A stretch of DNA of 64,000 bases from the NCBI GenBank assembly GCA_940671915.1, contig CALNVZ010000218.1:602559-666558 (forward strand), in the 5' to 3' direction. The position numbers and the translations under genes are program-made. Below are positions 10,512 through 21,238 of the stretch, piece by piece. The number at the start of each line of letters is the position of its first letter. Within the stretch, counting starts at the first letter, position 1. The notes under the pieces are model-generated. The model saw nothing but the letters and a program-made list of their open reading frames with translations, was not told where the DNA came from and did not search any database. Origin of the DNA: Paracentrotus lividus. Taxonomy: Eukaryota; Echinodermata; Echinoidea; Camarodonta; Echinidae.

Positions 10512-11398
10512 TAACTGTTTTTAAAGCAGTCAACCTACGATGTGCACTGAAGCTTTCATCATGAAATTCATCCTGATGTTTCCAATTCTCTAGAAGGGTG
10601 ACTGTCCGCCATGTTCGATGACAAATGGATAACTCTTAATGGAGTACGTGAATGTCCAATGGCATTGCCTTTCAACATACGATTTGTAATCTTTCAATAT
10701 CGTTTTATATAAGGTTTCATTCCAACTACAGTATAAAAGGTAGATAAGTCTTGAAATCCATTCTTCCTTGCTTTATTTTTCTTTGTTTTTACAACATTTA
10801 CTTGTTGAGTCAAAGGGTTGGCTTTATTTTAAGACGTTAATAGGTCAAAGTGTCCTTCTAATGTCAATTTTTTTTAAATAACTCTTCATCTAATTTAGAT
10901 ATACCATGTAGTACCCAAACACGTGTGTTTTCTGTTTGTTTGTTTGTTAGTTTTTTTTAAATAAATATATTCATTGCGATTGCTGGATATGGTTTTTAAA
11001 CATTACCGATCATTTTCATCATTATCACGTTCTGTGATCTGCGGATCAGGCAGCTAGTGAGACTTGCCCCACACTTTTCATTAGTAATTAAAAATATAAA
11101 TTGAGAGAATTATTACCTTCTCGATGCGACGACGAAAAGAGCCCACTTGGCATGAAAACGCGAACAACTACCTCTACAGAGAAAGAGAGGAGTGAATGAT
11201 GGGGTAGATGATGGGAAAGATGAGATAACAAAGATGGACTTACTTTACCATCCTTGGAAATACTTCCTGTAATGCATCTTCACACTTATACCCATCAAAT
11301 GATACTTAATTCTAAGCCTTAGACGTTAAATAAAATCTGATCTTAATGCATTACCATTAGGCATGTCGGTGTCATTCCCTGAGAAACTGTTTGATCAA
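10512..11398. other. Unique sequence
   Basis: Short TTTG-repeat at about 10937-10948. No gene or element was recognised. Confidence 0.5.
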
Positions 11399-11525
11399 TG
11401 CCTTGTAACATAAAATATACTATCAATCTTATGTTTGATATCAATCGTAAGTCTTTGATAAACCGTGTAATAAGAGATACACTCAATCGTAAGATTAACC
11501 GTCAGTATTTTATGTAACAGGGCAC
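11399..11525 (+). mobile_element. Family A MITE, copy 3 (about 127 bp)
   Basis: Left end TGCCTTGTAACATAAAA, right end TTTTATGTAACAGGGCAC. The core ATATCAATCGTAAGTCTTTG gives the same orientation as copies at 10375, 17047, 20491 and 42621. Confidence 0.85.
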
Positions 11526-11876
11526 ACAAGTCACACTATTAATAACCGTTATATTGATTACTTTTGTTATACAACTGAAAGGGCCCATCTCTTGAGCGAA
11601 GATCTTGTTTTCATCTATACTCTCCTATTATCCAGATTATCTCCTTATCTTTGATCACCCTATAGTTCATTCTTTGACCCCCTCCTCGAGTCTTAATCCA
11701 GGGGACAGTTAGATTCTATGCTAACTAATCCCCTGCTGATTTTTTTTTTGACAGCAGCTTTTTAAACTACAAATCCTTCGGTTCCTTTAGGTGCTGTCAG
11801 TTGAGGTTCTTATTAGGAACTATGTCTTCGCAGTGTATGTTGTCTGAGACCCCTGCTTATTAGAGAACAGTGTACC

Positions 11877-12051
11877 ACAGTGTGAAGGCATAATGTGTAA
11901 ATTCACACTGTCAAACCGAATAAAACCATATTAACACTATGTGGAAAACCATAATGCAGTGGAAAATCATATCCATATAATACTGTTAAATTCGAACTTT
12001 TCACACAGTCGACTATGTTTAACTAGCTGTGAATGTATCGTGGTAAACTGT
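11877..12051. mobile_element. Short inverted-repeat element, about 175 bp
   Basis: Left end ACAGTGTACCACAGTGTGAA (11877-11896) pairs imperfectly with the complement of TTCACA...GTGGTAAACTGT at the right end (to 12051). The internal half also contains TTCACACTGTC, complementary to the outer motif, so the element can fold in more than one way. No ORF. A MITE is the likely reading. Confidence 0.45.
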
Positions 12052-12210
12052 CAATGCATTATTAGTTCTGATCAAAGATAAAGTTGGTCAAGACAATTCT
12101 TGTCCTACCAACTCCAAACGGAGATGTTGATATGTCAGGTGACATTTTGGAGTCGGTCTGACCAATGTGATTTAGTATCATGGGTTGAAAAGAGAAGGTA
12201 TCTTAAAGCT

Positions 12211-12474
12211 TGTAGTTCAGGCCAAGAATTCTTACCACTATGTGGTATAATCGAGAAGCCTCTGTAAGATCTAGATCATGTATCACCTCAGGGCCTGCAT
12301 AGCTCTTAGAAAACATTGAGTCGTTTTGCCCAATTTCGTATGAATATCTCTGCACAAAAACAGGCAAAACGGATGCTCTTAGACAGGCCATACGGACCAC
12401 GGAGTGATGTAACTTCGGCTTAAGCTGGCAGTTCAAGCCAAGAATCCCTGACCACTATGTGGTATAATCGAGTA
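12211..12474. repeat. Pair of 45-50 bp direct repeats about 216 bp apart
   Basis: A segment containing ACCACTATGTGGTATAATCG occurs at 12211-12257 and again at 12427-12474, with only a handful of differences. Each begins with AGTTCA(G/A)GCCAAGAAT and contains the small palindrome ACCACTATGTGGT. Long terminal repeats are unlikely at this size; a segmental tandem duplication or two ends of a small composite repeat fit better. Confidence 0.65.
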
Positions 12475-12551
12475 TTGTGGTTGTGGTTGGCTTCGATTTG
12501 ATGAAAACAGTTAAAAGGCGGTCTGGTGTTGTTACCCCTCTTTCCATCAAT

Positions 12552-12615
12552 CGTCTTAAGAGCGCACCCCTTATAGAGGTGTACGTCTTAAGAACGACCC
12601 CCTTATAGGGGATGG
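12552..12615. repeat. 32-bp tandem duplication
   Basis: CGTCTTAAGAGCGCACCCC at 12552 is repeated with changes at 12584 (CGTCTTAAGAACGACCCCC), each followed by TTATAG(A/G)GG. Confidence 0.7.
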
Positions 12616-13165
12616 ATCGATATTGAGTAGGGGTGGAGATTATTAGAGAGGGGTTGAGTTGTATGGGTAAGAGCTGGTGGCTTGAATGACGGCCCACTGA
12701 AGGCTTTGAAAATAGAGTACTATAGAAGCTACACAACTGGAACAATCAGATTTGGAGTGGGGTGGGCATAGGGAAGACATTGTCTAAAAGTGAGAGTCGT
12801 CGCTGGGCAGACATCATCTGTATTTAAAAACCGTTACTTTTATTTATACAAATTGCAATAGAGTAAAAAGAAAAAAAAGACGAGTTTTGAACGACAGCAC
12901 GATGAAAAGTGAAATTTACTCAGACATTGGGGAGGAAAAGAAAGGTATAACATACAAGATTAAATAAAATAATTATTTAGCACTGTATTATGCTGTTATA
13001 CAACAGAAAATTTGAACTACTGGAAAGCATTAGTATGAATTTAATCTTCGGTTAATCCTTAAAAACCACTTCCGGAGCATTGACTCGTACAAAATTTCTT
13101 TGAAGAATCATCAGTTTTGTTTTGATCATCACCAAGAGACCACCAACAAATGAAAATAGATAAAT
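12616..13165. other. Unique sequence
   Basis: No gene or element recognised. The 96-codon antisense frame across 12455-12745 overlaps the duplications above and shows no family features. Confidence 0.5.
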
Positions 13166-13212
13166 AAACGAGGATTAAATAAATAAATAAATAAATAAGT
13201 AAATAATAAAAA
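13166..13212. repeat. (AAAT)n microsatellite
   Basis: AAAT/AATA tetranucleotide repeat with a few interruptions. Confidence 0.9.
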
Positions 13213-13239
13213 TACATTGTGTTTGCGGGTCATCCTTGA

Positions 13240-14100
13240 ATGGAATTTTAATATTGTCAATAAAGTTTTGTGGCACGAAAGGCTACAAATATGTTTTTGA
13301 GAACCAAACTTTAAGTTTAGTCAATCCTGCAGAGTTATACTTTAATATGTCAATTTTATATTCCCATTTGATTTAGAAAAAAATGAACTCTCACTGTAAT
13401 ATTGGTTTTAATGTAACACCAACATTATGTTTAATGAATCTGCCTTTTCATGTTGTCGATGATGTTTATAGTTACCGGAATAAAAGTTTAGAAGGATGAA
13501 AATGGATTTTGAGAAATCGATTAAATGATTTTAATTTCGTCCCTTCACTTAATGTTAACTAATGTATTTTCCATTGTATTCTACATATAATACACAGAAC
13601 GAACCTTTTAGCTGCACTATAATGTTGATTGTAAAGATTTTGATATAACACCTATGTTATGTATGATTAATCGATCCCCACATTATTATCTAATTATTAG
13701 ATACTTAGTGGCATCAAAAGTCTGGAATCAGCTTTTTGATAATCTGTATAGTTTAGAATACATGTAATGTCATTCACTTATTTTTATAATATAATGTACA
13801 AAGATACGATCTTTTAGTTTGCATTATGATATTAATTGTGCTTTTAATAGAGAATTTGATGTAACACCACCAATATTGAATTGATTATTGTTACGTTATC
13901 GCTAATGTGACATTTAAAGCATGAAATGATTATTTTTAAAAAATCAATTAGTACATTTAAAAATGTTGAAAGGCAACGTATGGAAATAGTCGTTATGAAT
14001 AAAGATATAGATCTTTTCAATTAAAGTACAATATCGATTTGCTTTGACTATTTTAATATGACACCAAAAATGATATATAGTCAGTTTGTACCATTATGAC
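13240..14100. repeat. Old diverged tandem repeat, unit about 200-230 bp
   Basis: The landmark A(T/C)(A/G)ACACC follows TTTTAAT/TTTGAT at about 13411, 13642, 13858 and 14056. A second landmark (C/T)CTTTTA...(A/T)ATGTTGAT-like sequence precedes it at about 13606, 13810 and 14011. The spacing and order of landmarks are conserved while the sequence between has drifted strongly. No ORF survives. Confidence 0.5.
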
Positions 14101-14730
14101 GGTACCATGCGTATCACATGAGTACAGGTGTTCTAGACTTTCAGAAAGATGAGGAAGAAACAAATTAAACCAAGGCAGATAACTCTTAATCTTTTTTAAT
14201 GCCATGTAGTCCGACGTGTGGGGGTGGTGTATTTAATTTATTAATTTGGATTTGACTAGCTCATTTGAAAAATGGGTTAGATTAATTTGTCTTCAAAATA
14301 TTTTTCTTTGTATAATAAATGAAAAAATGAATTTCCCATCAGAATGTGCGAAAGGGCAACGAAAATCTGATTATTGTTATCTCGACAAAAACAAACAGAA
14401 CAATAAAAAAAATTAAAAAAAATGATTTTCTAGGAATGGTCTGTAAAATGAATCTGACATCTCGATTTGTAACCAAGCTCTTAATTCAATGATGAACCTA
14501 GAAAATCATATCGACCATTATGTTAATGATCAAATGATCAAATGCTTGATCCTTTCCGTATAGAAACCTATAACATTTCGTAAGTATTGACTTATAAAAC
14601 TCAGCTCCACTTCCACACCTAACGAAAGGGAAAGCACCTGTCGTGCAAGATGTCGTCCAATGTCCTATCCCTCCGCATCCATTTCGATGTTATTTCTATT
14701 TCTCTAACCCAATATCTCTTCTATCTCACC
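14101..14730. other. Unique AT-rich sequence
   Basis: Nothing recognised. Confidence 0.5.
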
Positions 14731-14758
14731 ATCCCTTCTCTCTCTCTTTCCCTCTTTT

Positions 14759-14790
<32 letters not shown>
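14731..14790. repeat. (CT)n microsatellite
   Basis: Pyrimidine tract, pure CT from 14764 to 14790. The overlapping ORFs of 117 and 128 codons here are translations of this tract plus the minisatellite that follows. Confidence 0.95.
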
Positions 14791-14793
<3 letters not shown>

Positions 14794-14849
14794 CTTGTCA
14801 CATTTTACTCTGGTCTACTCAAAACATATTTACAGGAGTGCATCGACAC

Positions 14850-14994
14850 CGCCCCAATTGCTCGGTCCCATGCATCCGCATTGGTGGGAGCTCGCCGCTT
14901 ATTGTTCAGTCCCATGTACTCGCATTGGCGGGTGCTTGCCGCTTATTACTCAGCCCCATGTACTCGCATTGGCGGGTGCTCGGCCGCTTATTCT
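14850..14994. repeat. Minisatellite, 44-45 bp unit, about three copies
   Basis: Units containing CCCATGTACTCGCATTGGCG and GCCGCTTATT recur with boundaries at about 14850, 14894, 14938 and 14983. It is GC-rich relative to its surroundings. The first unit is more diverged than the two that follow, which are nearly identical. Confidence 0.85.
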
Positions 14995-15064
14995 AATCAC
15001 ATCTTCGTGATAAGTGTTCTCGACCCGATAAAATAAATTCTGGACGAGCGATACAATCGAGGCG

Positions 15065-15326
15065 ACAATTGAAAGTGTTTCAGTCCAAAAGGAACTAAAT
15101 CCACTTTTATAACTTCAGAGAAAATGGCAATTTTGTTTACCAGATATTGTACATGCGTCTGTGGAATAGGGAAATTACAAAATGCATTTTTTTACAGTTG
15201 CAATCAACAATTCAGAAAATTATTTTGTTGAAAGACTGGTACGTACCTGTGCAACGTCGTGGTATCAATAACTCAATTTTCATCAAAAGTGGGTTTACTT
15301 CCTTTTGAATGAAACTGGACAATTGA
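15065..15326. mobile_element. Family B MITE, copy 2 (about 260 bp)
   Basis: Left arm contains TCCAAAAGGAACTAAATCCA (15085-15104); right arm ends AGTGGGTTTACTTCCTTTTG (15288-15307), and both outer flanks carry CAATTG. The right inner sequence is the complement of the left inner sequence of copy 1, so this copy is inverted relative to it. Confidence 0.7.
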
Positions 15327-17046
15327 ATAAAAGAAAAAGGAAGGGGAAAAGCTATTGAATCCTATTCGATGAATCTTTGCAGAATCGGGATTCTACCGAT
15401 CTCGTTGCCAATTGTGTAAAGCGGTCTGGGCTCTCTCATGAATTGTGGGGATATAGATAGGTAAAATATGAGCTACACAAAAGATCGCATAACTTTAGTG
15501 ATCGCTAGTAATGTCAAAGGATGCTGGGTTGTCAGGGTTGGTGTTGAGTCTGTAACAATTATATGGAATAAAAAAGACAACGTGCGTACCCTATATCCAA
15601 ATGGGACAAGTTTTTACATATTTTAACATTAACAGAAATGTTATAAACATATTTTTAAGAAGTAAAACTTCTAGGATGTTAATGATAATTCATGTGATAC
15701 TCGTAATATTGTAACTTTTGATAGCATCTTAATTTTGCTGAAAAATTAAAAACATCAAATATCATTTCAAATAGAAAGGATATAATTGAGGAAACATAAA
15801 ATACTCTTAGCAACATTTGTCCCATACAGTTGAAATGTTTACTTCATAAGTTGTAGGTGTCAATAAGATGTAATTTACAAATTATTTAAAATAGGCGTGG
15901 GCCTCGGACATTAATTTTAGACGTTGTATACACTTTGCATGCTCTTTATGGACAAACATATTCAAAGAAAAACCAATATGCAAGTTTAAAGATCCTAAAG
16001 TTCTTTTGTATGCATTGAAGTCGTCTACAAGCACTAATTCAGCTGGTGAACAAACGGACTACCCTCTTGAAGAACACACTAAGAGCAAACCATTTTTGGA
16101 CGGAGACAATTCAAATTATCGATTGGAAAAAAAAATGAACTGGAAACTGTCTCCTTGCAACGTCATATAAGGTGTTTGTATTTGAAGCTAGAGGGTACAG
16201 AGCATATAATAAGGGTCTAATAACACGCTTATGGGTAGGAATTTTCTTCTTAATCTTGGAAATGTTGCTTGCTAAAATGAAACCCAAATTAATGGAATTG
16301 CTCCTAGAGTGCTGACGGTTATAATGTAAAGGTGTGGTCCATAAAAACACATACTGGAGGAACACCATTAAAATACATGTAGACGAGGCTATAGGCCTAT
16401 AGAAATGGTTGATTCGTCAATATGACGTACACTATAGAGCAGATGTCACCTAAACAGTTTTTATTTGTTTTTGTTTTGAATATCTCACTTTTAAATAATA
16501 GTTATAACTTGAAACAAGAATATGACCATTTGTACTGGTAAAGTTTACATGTATAGGCCTATACAAACAAAGTAAAATACTTAATCATGATATCATGAAA
16601 GTAATGTAATTTACAACCTGACAACTGTATCTCACAAAGTTCAGTCATATTGTGTTGCAAATACTATAATTCTTTTCCGTTAAAAACATCATGAACAAAG
16701 TTAGATATTGATATCTTGCCAGTGTTGTGTCGTCCATGCTGTAGTCTTCCATTCTACCAGAGCGAGACAGTGAGAGGGTAAAACGTGTGAGGAACAGCAT
16801 TGCATAATTAAGGTCACATCGGGGCTGTGAATCCCAGCAAGCACTCTACAGGGCACGTACAATCATCATATGAGACGAAGAGCATTCTTACCAACATACG
16901 AAAGAATAAAAGACAGACGACATTTTGTAAGAAACCTTAGAAATTCAATGCATTTTTATGGTATCCCAGTCTCGTCTGCACGCACGAGCTTACAAGGTTT
17001 AACACGTTTCGAGCTTAATAACTTATCCACTAGATTCATACATACT
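15327..17046. other. Unique sequence with two TAGGCCTA palindromes
   Basis: No coding signal is convincing. Two perfect palindromes centred on AGGCCT occur: CTATAGGCCTATAG (16389-16402) and TGTATAGGCCTATACA (16550-16565). Confidence 0.5.
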
Positions 17047-17174
17047 GTGCCCTGTAACATAAAAGATACACTCAATCTTACGAGTGATATCAATCGTAAG
17101 TCTACGGTAAACCATGTGCTAAGAGTTACAATTGATCGTAAGATTGATCGTATCTTTGTTATGTTACAGTGCAC
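17047..17174 (+). mobile_element. Family A MITE, copy 4 (128 bp)
   Basis: Left end GTGCCCTGTAACATAAAAG, right end ATGTTACAGTGCAC, with the inner palindromic block TGATATCAATCGTAAGTCTA. A 107-codon ORF on + and a 72-codon ORF on - that cross it are products of the element's composition. Confidence 0.9.
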
Positions 17175-17362
17175 TGATGACAGACGTGCTTAAGGATACA
17201 CATCATTCCCTTTCAATTGTGACATTATGTTTTCTTTCAGAAGAAAACGGTCTCATGTTCCGTTTTAAATTTGTAATACTTTATTAGTAACAAATACCCT
17301 TTCATTCCCCATGTTCGGGCAAAGCTACTGGATAAAAGTCTCCCCGAATCAGTATTATATCA

Positions 17363-17876
17363 TTAAAGGGGAAGGTCGCCCTGGAATTTCCCTGGTTTAA
17401 AAAAGAGCAGATAATAAAAAATAAATGAGTGAGGGTTTGAAGAAAATCTACTCCAAAAACAATGAAATTATGAATGTTTAATATGTTTAATCTTGTGATG
17501 TTACTTGCGAGCTGCTCTCCCATTATTGTGTGTATGCAAAGTTCATAATTATTTCCGTTCTTCATGGTTCATGATCACAAAATATGTTTATTTATTAGAA
17601 GAATGAATGTAAATATACAATACCGGTAATAGAAATGATTTTTTTTTTCTTTTTTTTTTTCAAATAGCAATTATGGAATCTACCAAAAATTATGGGCAAA
17701 AATTACCTATGATATGGAAGAGAAGATCGAAATAGCATAACAAACTCAAAACATCAAGAATTTATAACTTTGTTTATCTTAAGTAAATTTTCGTAAAACC
17801 TTCGGTCATATTTTTCTTATATTTATTTGCTTTTTTGTTTTAACCAAATCAATTCCATATTGAACTTGCCCTTTAA
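17363..17876. mobile_element. Foldback/dispersed repeat, about 514 bp
   Basis: Ends ATTAAAGGGGAAGGTC (17362-17377) and its approximate complement GAACTTGCCCTTTAAAT (17862-17878). The interior is A-rich (AAAAAAGAGCAGATAATAAA) on one side and T-rich on the other, and includes T-runs at 17640-17660. Short ends with AAAGGG and an A/T-rich body are common for dispersed repeats in deuterostome genomes; the exact family is not established here. Confidence 0.45.
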
Positions 17877-18640
17877 ATTCATAAACAGGTGGGAGTGAAA
17901 CCAAACACTGCTTGTTGAAAATACAATGTTGAATTTTTTTTTTCTGAACAGTCCGAAAATTCAAATCAGCTAAATTGACATTCTCTGATTTCAATTTACA
18001 AGGCTAGAGATTCAATTCGCTCTGACTGAATATCTCTTTTCAATCTTACCGCTTGTATATGGAGCAGTTTTGTGTATCTGTACATACATTTTGGAAAGGT
18101 ATATTTTACAATAATCTTTGTCTTATTCTTGAAATATGAGAAGGACAATAACCGACCCCACCTAGTATAATGCAATCGTCGGGATGAATAAAGAGCCAGA
18201 TTTAGTTCAATCTAATTAAATCTCTCCGATAATTGGTTCACTTTGTAAAAAGCGGTTGGTTATATCTAAATGGAAATCATGATGGAAAAAAAGTATAGCT
18301 TACACAAATTCATTCGATATCAATTCTAAATGAGGAAATTAAGTCGCCGAATCCACCTAAACAAGTATTCAGTAACTGGAAAAATGAATAATACTTGTAA
18401 AGCGTTTAGATGTATGTATTAGGCGCTCTACACCCATAATATTATTTCTATTGTCTGAATATCTTCTTTTTTTTTATTTTTTTATTCTTGTTACATACAG
18501 TAATCATTATCACGAATGGTTTTCAGCTGTTGAAGATGTTGGTTAGGTTTAAATACTGTCTTTACTTTAGCTCTGCGGCATACACAAATATCAACAAACA
18601 ACCCCTAATCGTACATAGACATGGTGGATGGGACACGACG
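17877..18640. other. Unique AT-rich sequence
   Basis: Nothing recognised. Confidence 0.5.
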
Positions 18641-18660
18641 TGACGTAGCCGTGACGTCAC
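18641..18660. promoter_or_regulatory. Paired CRE-like sites
   Basis: TGACGTAG at 18641-18648 and the perfect palindrome GTGACGTCAC at 18651-18660, 11 bp apart (about one helical turn). Known CREB/ATF-type proteins bind TGACGTCA; that these sites are used is inference. Confidence 0.3.
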
Positions 18661-19774
18661 AAAGATTGTTCTAACATTTACGAGGCATGTTTTTCAAGAA
18701 GGTGTCTGTTGTTTTCAAGCGATCGTCACCACCACCATGCAGAGCCATTTGCTCGATCCTGTAGCATGCCAGAGCCACATCTTCTGGCCTTCGCATCACA
18801 ATCTCGGTGCTTTCTTATAGAATGTCGGCATGAATTTGAAATAGATGTGACATTACAAGCAGAGTAGAAGTAGCAATAACAAAACGATGTAAATAGAAAT
18901 ATAGCCATATAAAACATAAAAATTGACATAAACATGAGCTACATTCCAACCTCATTGTCGCAAGTTAACAGCCAAGTCTTGTTATTATAATTTAGGTATT
19001 GCATCATTATTTGTGTGGGATAGACATGAATTTGAGAGGAGTTTGATCATGTAGTTTAAAAAAATTACCTTTCGTGTTGTCCTGCCTCCTGAAATACAAA
19101 ATATTCCGACATGCAGAATATGTTTTTTATTTTCTCTACCTCAAAAGACGGTTTTAATATTTAAGTTGAATTTAAGGTTTAACTTGATTAGTACTCAAAC
19201 TCAGTCGTACATGGCCTCGAATTTAATGATCTAATCATAATAATTAGTAAATTAAATAATTAACATTATCCGACATAATTGATAGGAATATTAGCTGGTG
19301 TAGTTGAATAACCTTTTTTGTAGGTAAACAAACTACTTTTTATTATTGACGAGAAAAATAGCGGTTACGGGTACCCATATGGAAGAGATAGATAGGGGTA
19401 TACTACCAAGTTTAGTGTCGTATTCATGATCCATATATCCCTAACACCCCACCCCCTTCCATCTCTAGCATGTCAATAGTTGCACTGCCTGGAAATGTTT
19501 ACCCGATCATTTGCATTGTAGGCTCGCGTTAACACGGTAAAAAGTGAATCTGTACTCAGATGGGTCATTTTACAGAATCAATATAATACGGCATCCTAGC
19601 ATCTTAATCACATGAGCTAGATACAAAATAGTTCATGTAGTTGAGTCACCTAGTCATATTAAGCAATATTAGTAGCTTTTTAGCATAAGATTGCATGGCA
19701 TTTTTTCCTAAGGGACCCATATTCTACAAGCATTCACTTTTTAATGGGTCCCCCCATTTCCATATGAAATGTCG

Positions 19775-19780
<6 letters not shown>
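18661..19780. other. Unique AT-rich sequence
   Basis: No gene supported. A 69-codon antisense frame at 18726-18935 is short and lacks splice or family evidence. Confidence 0.5.
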
Positions 19781-19818
<38 letters not shown>

Positions 19819-19819
19819 T
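19781..19819. repeat. (AT)n microsatellite
   Basis: AT dinucleotide tract followed by T-run. Confidence 0.9.
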
Positions 19820-20467
19820 TTTTTTGCATTATATTATCACAAATATTTCAAAAAATGTATTTATGTGCAGTTAAAAAAAATATTTTGTGAATTATATATT
19901 CAATATTGTACGGTTCTGCTTTGTTCTAATGTTAATATGATTTATAAGAAATGAAAACAATAGTTGGAATTGAAATTGAACCGGTAGGAAAATTATTTAT
20001 GTCAATATATACCAAATTGATGGCGACGACTACAATGGGCGAGGCGATTGAGGGAATTGAGGGGGGGGGGGTAACTAATCTGTGGAAAATATCATTATTC
20101 CTTGGAAAACCATAAGCTTTTGTAAATAATTGAACTTCCAATCGAGGTTAATTATTATTTATTTTTTGATATTTTTACGCGTTAACCAATCTGTAAACAT
20201 TGACTATTATATGAAATTAAATGAATAAATGAAATTTTAAAAAATGAAATATTAAACAAAAATATATCAAATTCTGTCCATGCGAATTATATACTGCATG
20301 ACTTTTCACTGGTTTAGTTAATGGAATGGGTATCATGCATGGGGAGTGAGCAAGTAATGGTCGTTGGCTTTCTACAAACCACTCTAATGAAATGACTCTC
20401 CTTCTTGAAGTAAAGCCGTGTCATGATAAAGCTTAATATAGCGGCAGCGGTGGGATCAGGGTAAAAC
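19820..20467. other. Unique AT-rich sequence
   Basis: A G-run lies at about 20062-20070; otherwise nothing recognised. Confidence 0.5.
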
Positions 20468-20468
20468 C

Positions 20469-20640
20469 TGTTCTAAATCACCCCACTCCTGTGCCCTGTG
20501 ACATATAAGATACGATCGATCTTACGATTTATTTCAATCGTAAGTCTATGGTAAACCGTGTACTAAGAGTTATAATCGATCGTAAGATTAATCGTACCTA
20601 TTTTATGTTACAGGGCACTGTTCTAAATCACCCTACCCGT
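20469..20640 (+). mobile_element. Family A MITE, copy 5 (128 bp), flanked by 22-bp direct repeats
   Basis: The element proper is 20491-20618: left end GTGCCCTGTGACATATAAG, right end TTTTATGTTACAGGGCAC, central TCAATCGTAAGTCTATGG. It is abutted on the left (20469-20490) and right (20619-20640) by a 22-bp direct repeat, TGTTCTAAATCACCC(C/T)AC plus four bases, matching at 19 of 22 positions. Such a long duplication next to a DNA-type MITE is unusual. Confidence 0.9.
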
Positions 20641-21107
20641 AGGATTTAACTATGAACTCATTTGCCAGTTTTTCCTCATCATATATTCATCGATTAAACC
20701 TGGGACGGATAAAGTATTCATGGAGCAATGCCGTTTGTTGTATAATGCATCATAGACGGTTTGCTGACTATAATACCGAATGCATTTGATATGTACATGG
20801 ATGGGGTTGCATTGCATAGCATTTGTTTTAAAGGGGAAAAGAATGTATTGCAAACGTTTAAATTTCCTTTTGTTTCCTATTGTGGTGATCGCGCTTCAAT
20901 TTTCTCCTCTAAATTACATTAATTTTGAATGCTATCCACAAACAAATAACTTTGCTTTGCTACCTAAATTTTATATTTCAGTGATAATGATTTATAGTTG
21001 TATTAACACTTACTTGCAATACAGTTGAAATTCAATCTGGAAATAAAATGACCTTATCGTGCTTATACCGGCTGAGAGCTTAGCATATTTCCAAACCTGT
21101 TATGCCA
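20641..21107. other. Unique AT-rich sequence
   Basis: Chance ORFs on both strands; nothing recognised. Confidence 0.5.
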
Positions 21108-21238
21108 ACTGTTTTTTTTTTTATGTTTTTTTTTGTTTTTTTTTTGGTTTTGCTTTTTTGTTTTTGTCTTTGTTTGTTTGCTTGTTTCTTTTGTTTTGTA
21201 TTGTGTTTTGTTTTGTTTTTGTTTTTGATTTTTTTTGC
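21108..21238. repeat. T-rich low-complexity tract with TTTG units
   Basis: About 130 bp of T-runs separated by G or C. ORFs of 62-103 codons across it encode only Phe/Leu/Cys or Lys/Asn-rich low-complexity sequence and are artefacts. Confidence 0.9.

Noticed and set aside
14643..15036. 117- and 128-codon ORFs
   Set aside because: They span a CT microsatellite and a 44-bp minisatellite; the apparent repeated peptide (SHVLALAGA-like) follows from the repeat.
16870..17193. 107-codon ORF
   Set aside because: Half of it lies in a family A MITE and the product has no recognisable features.
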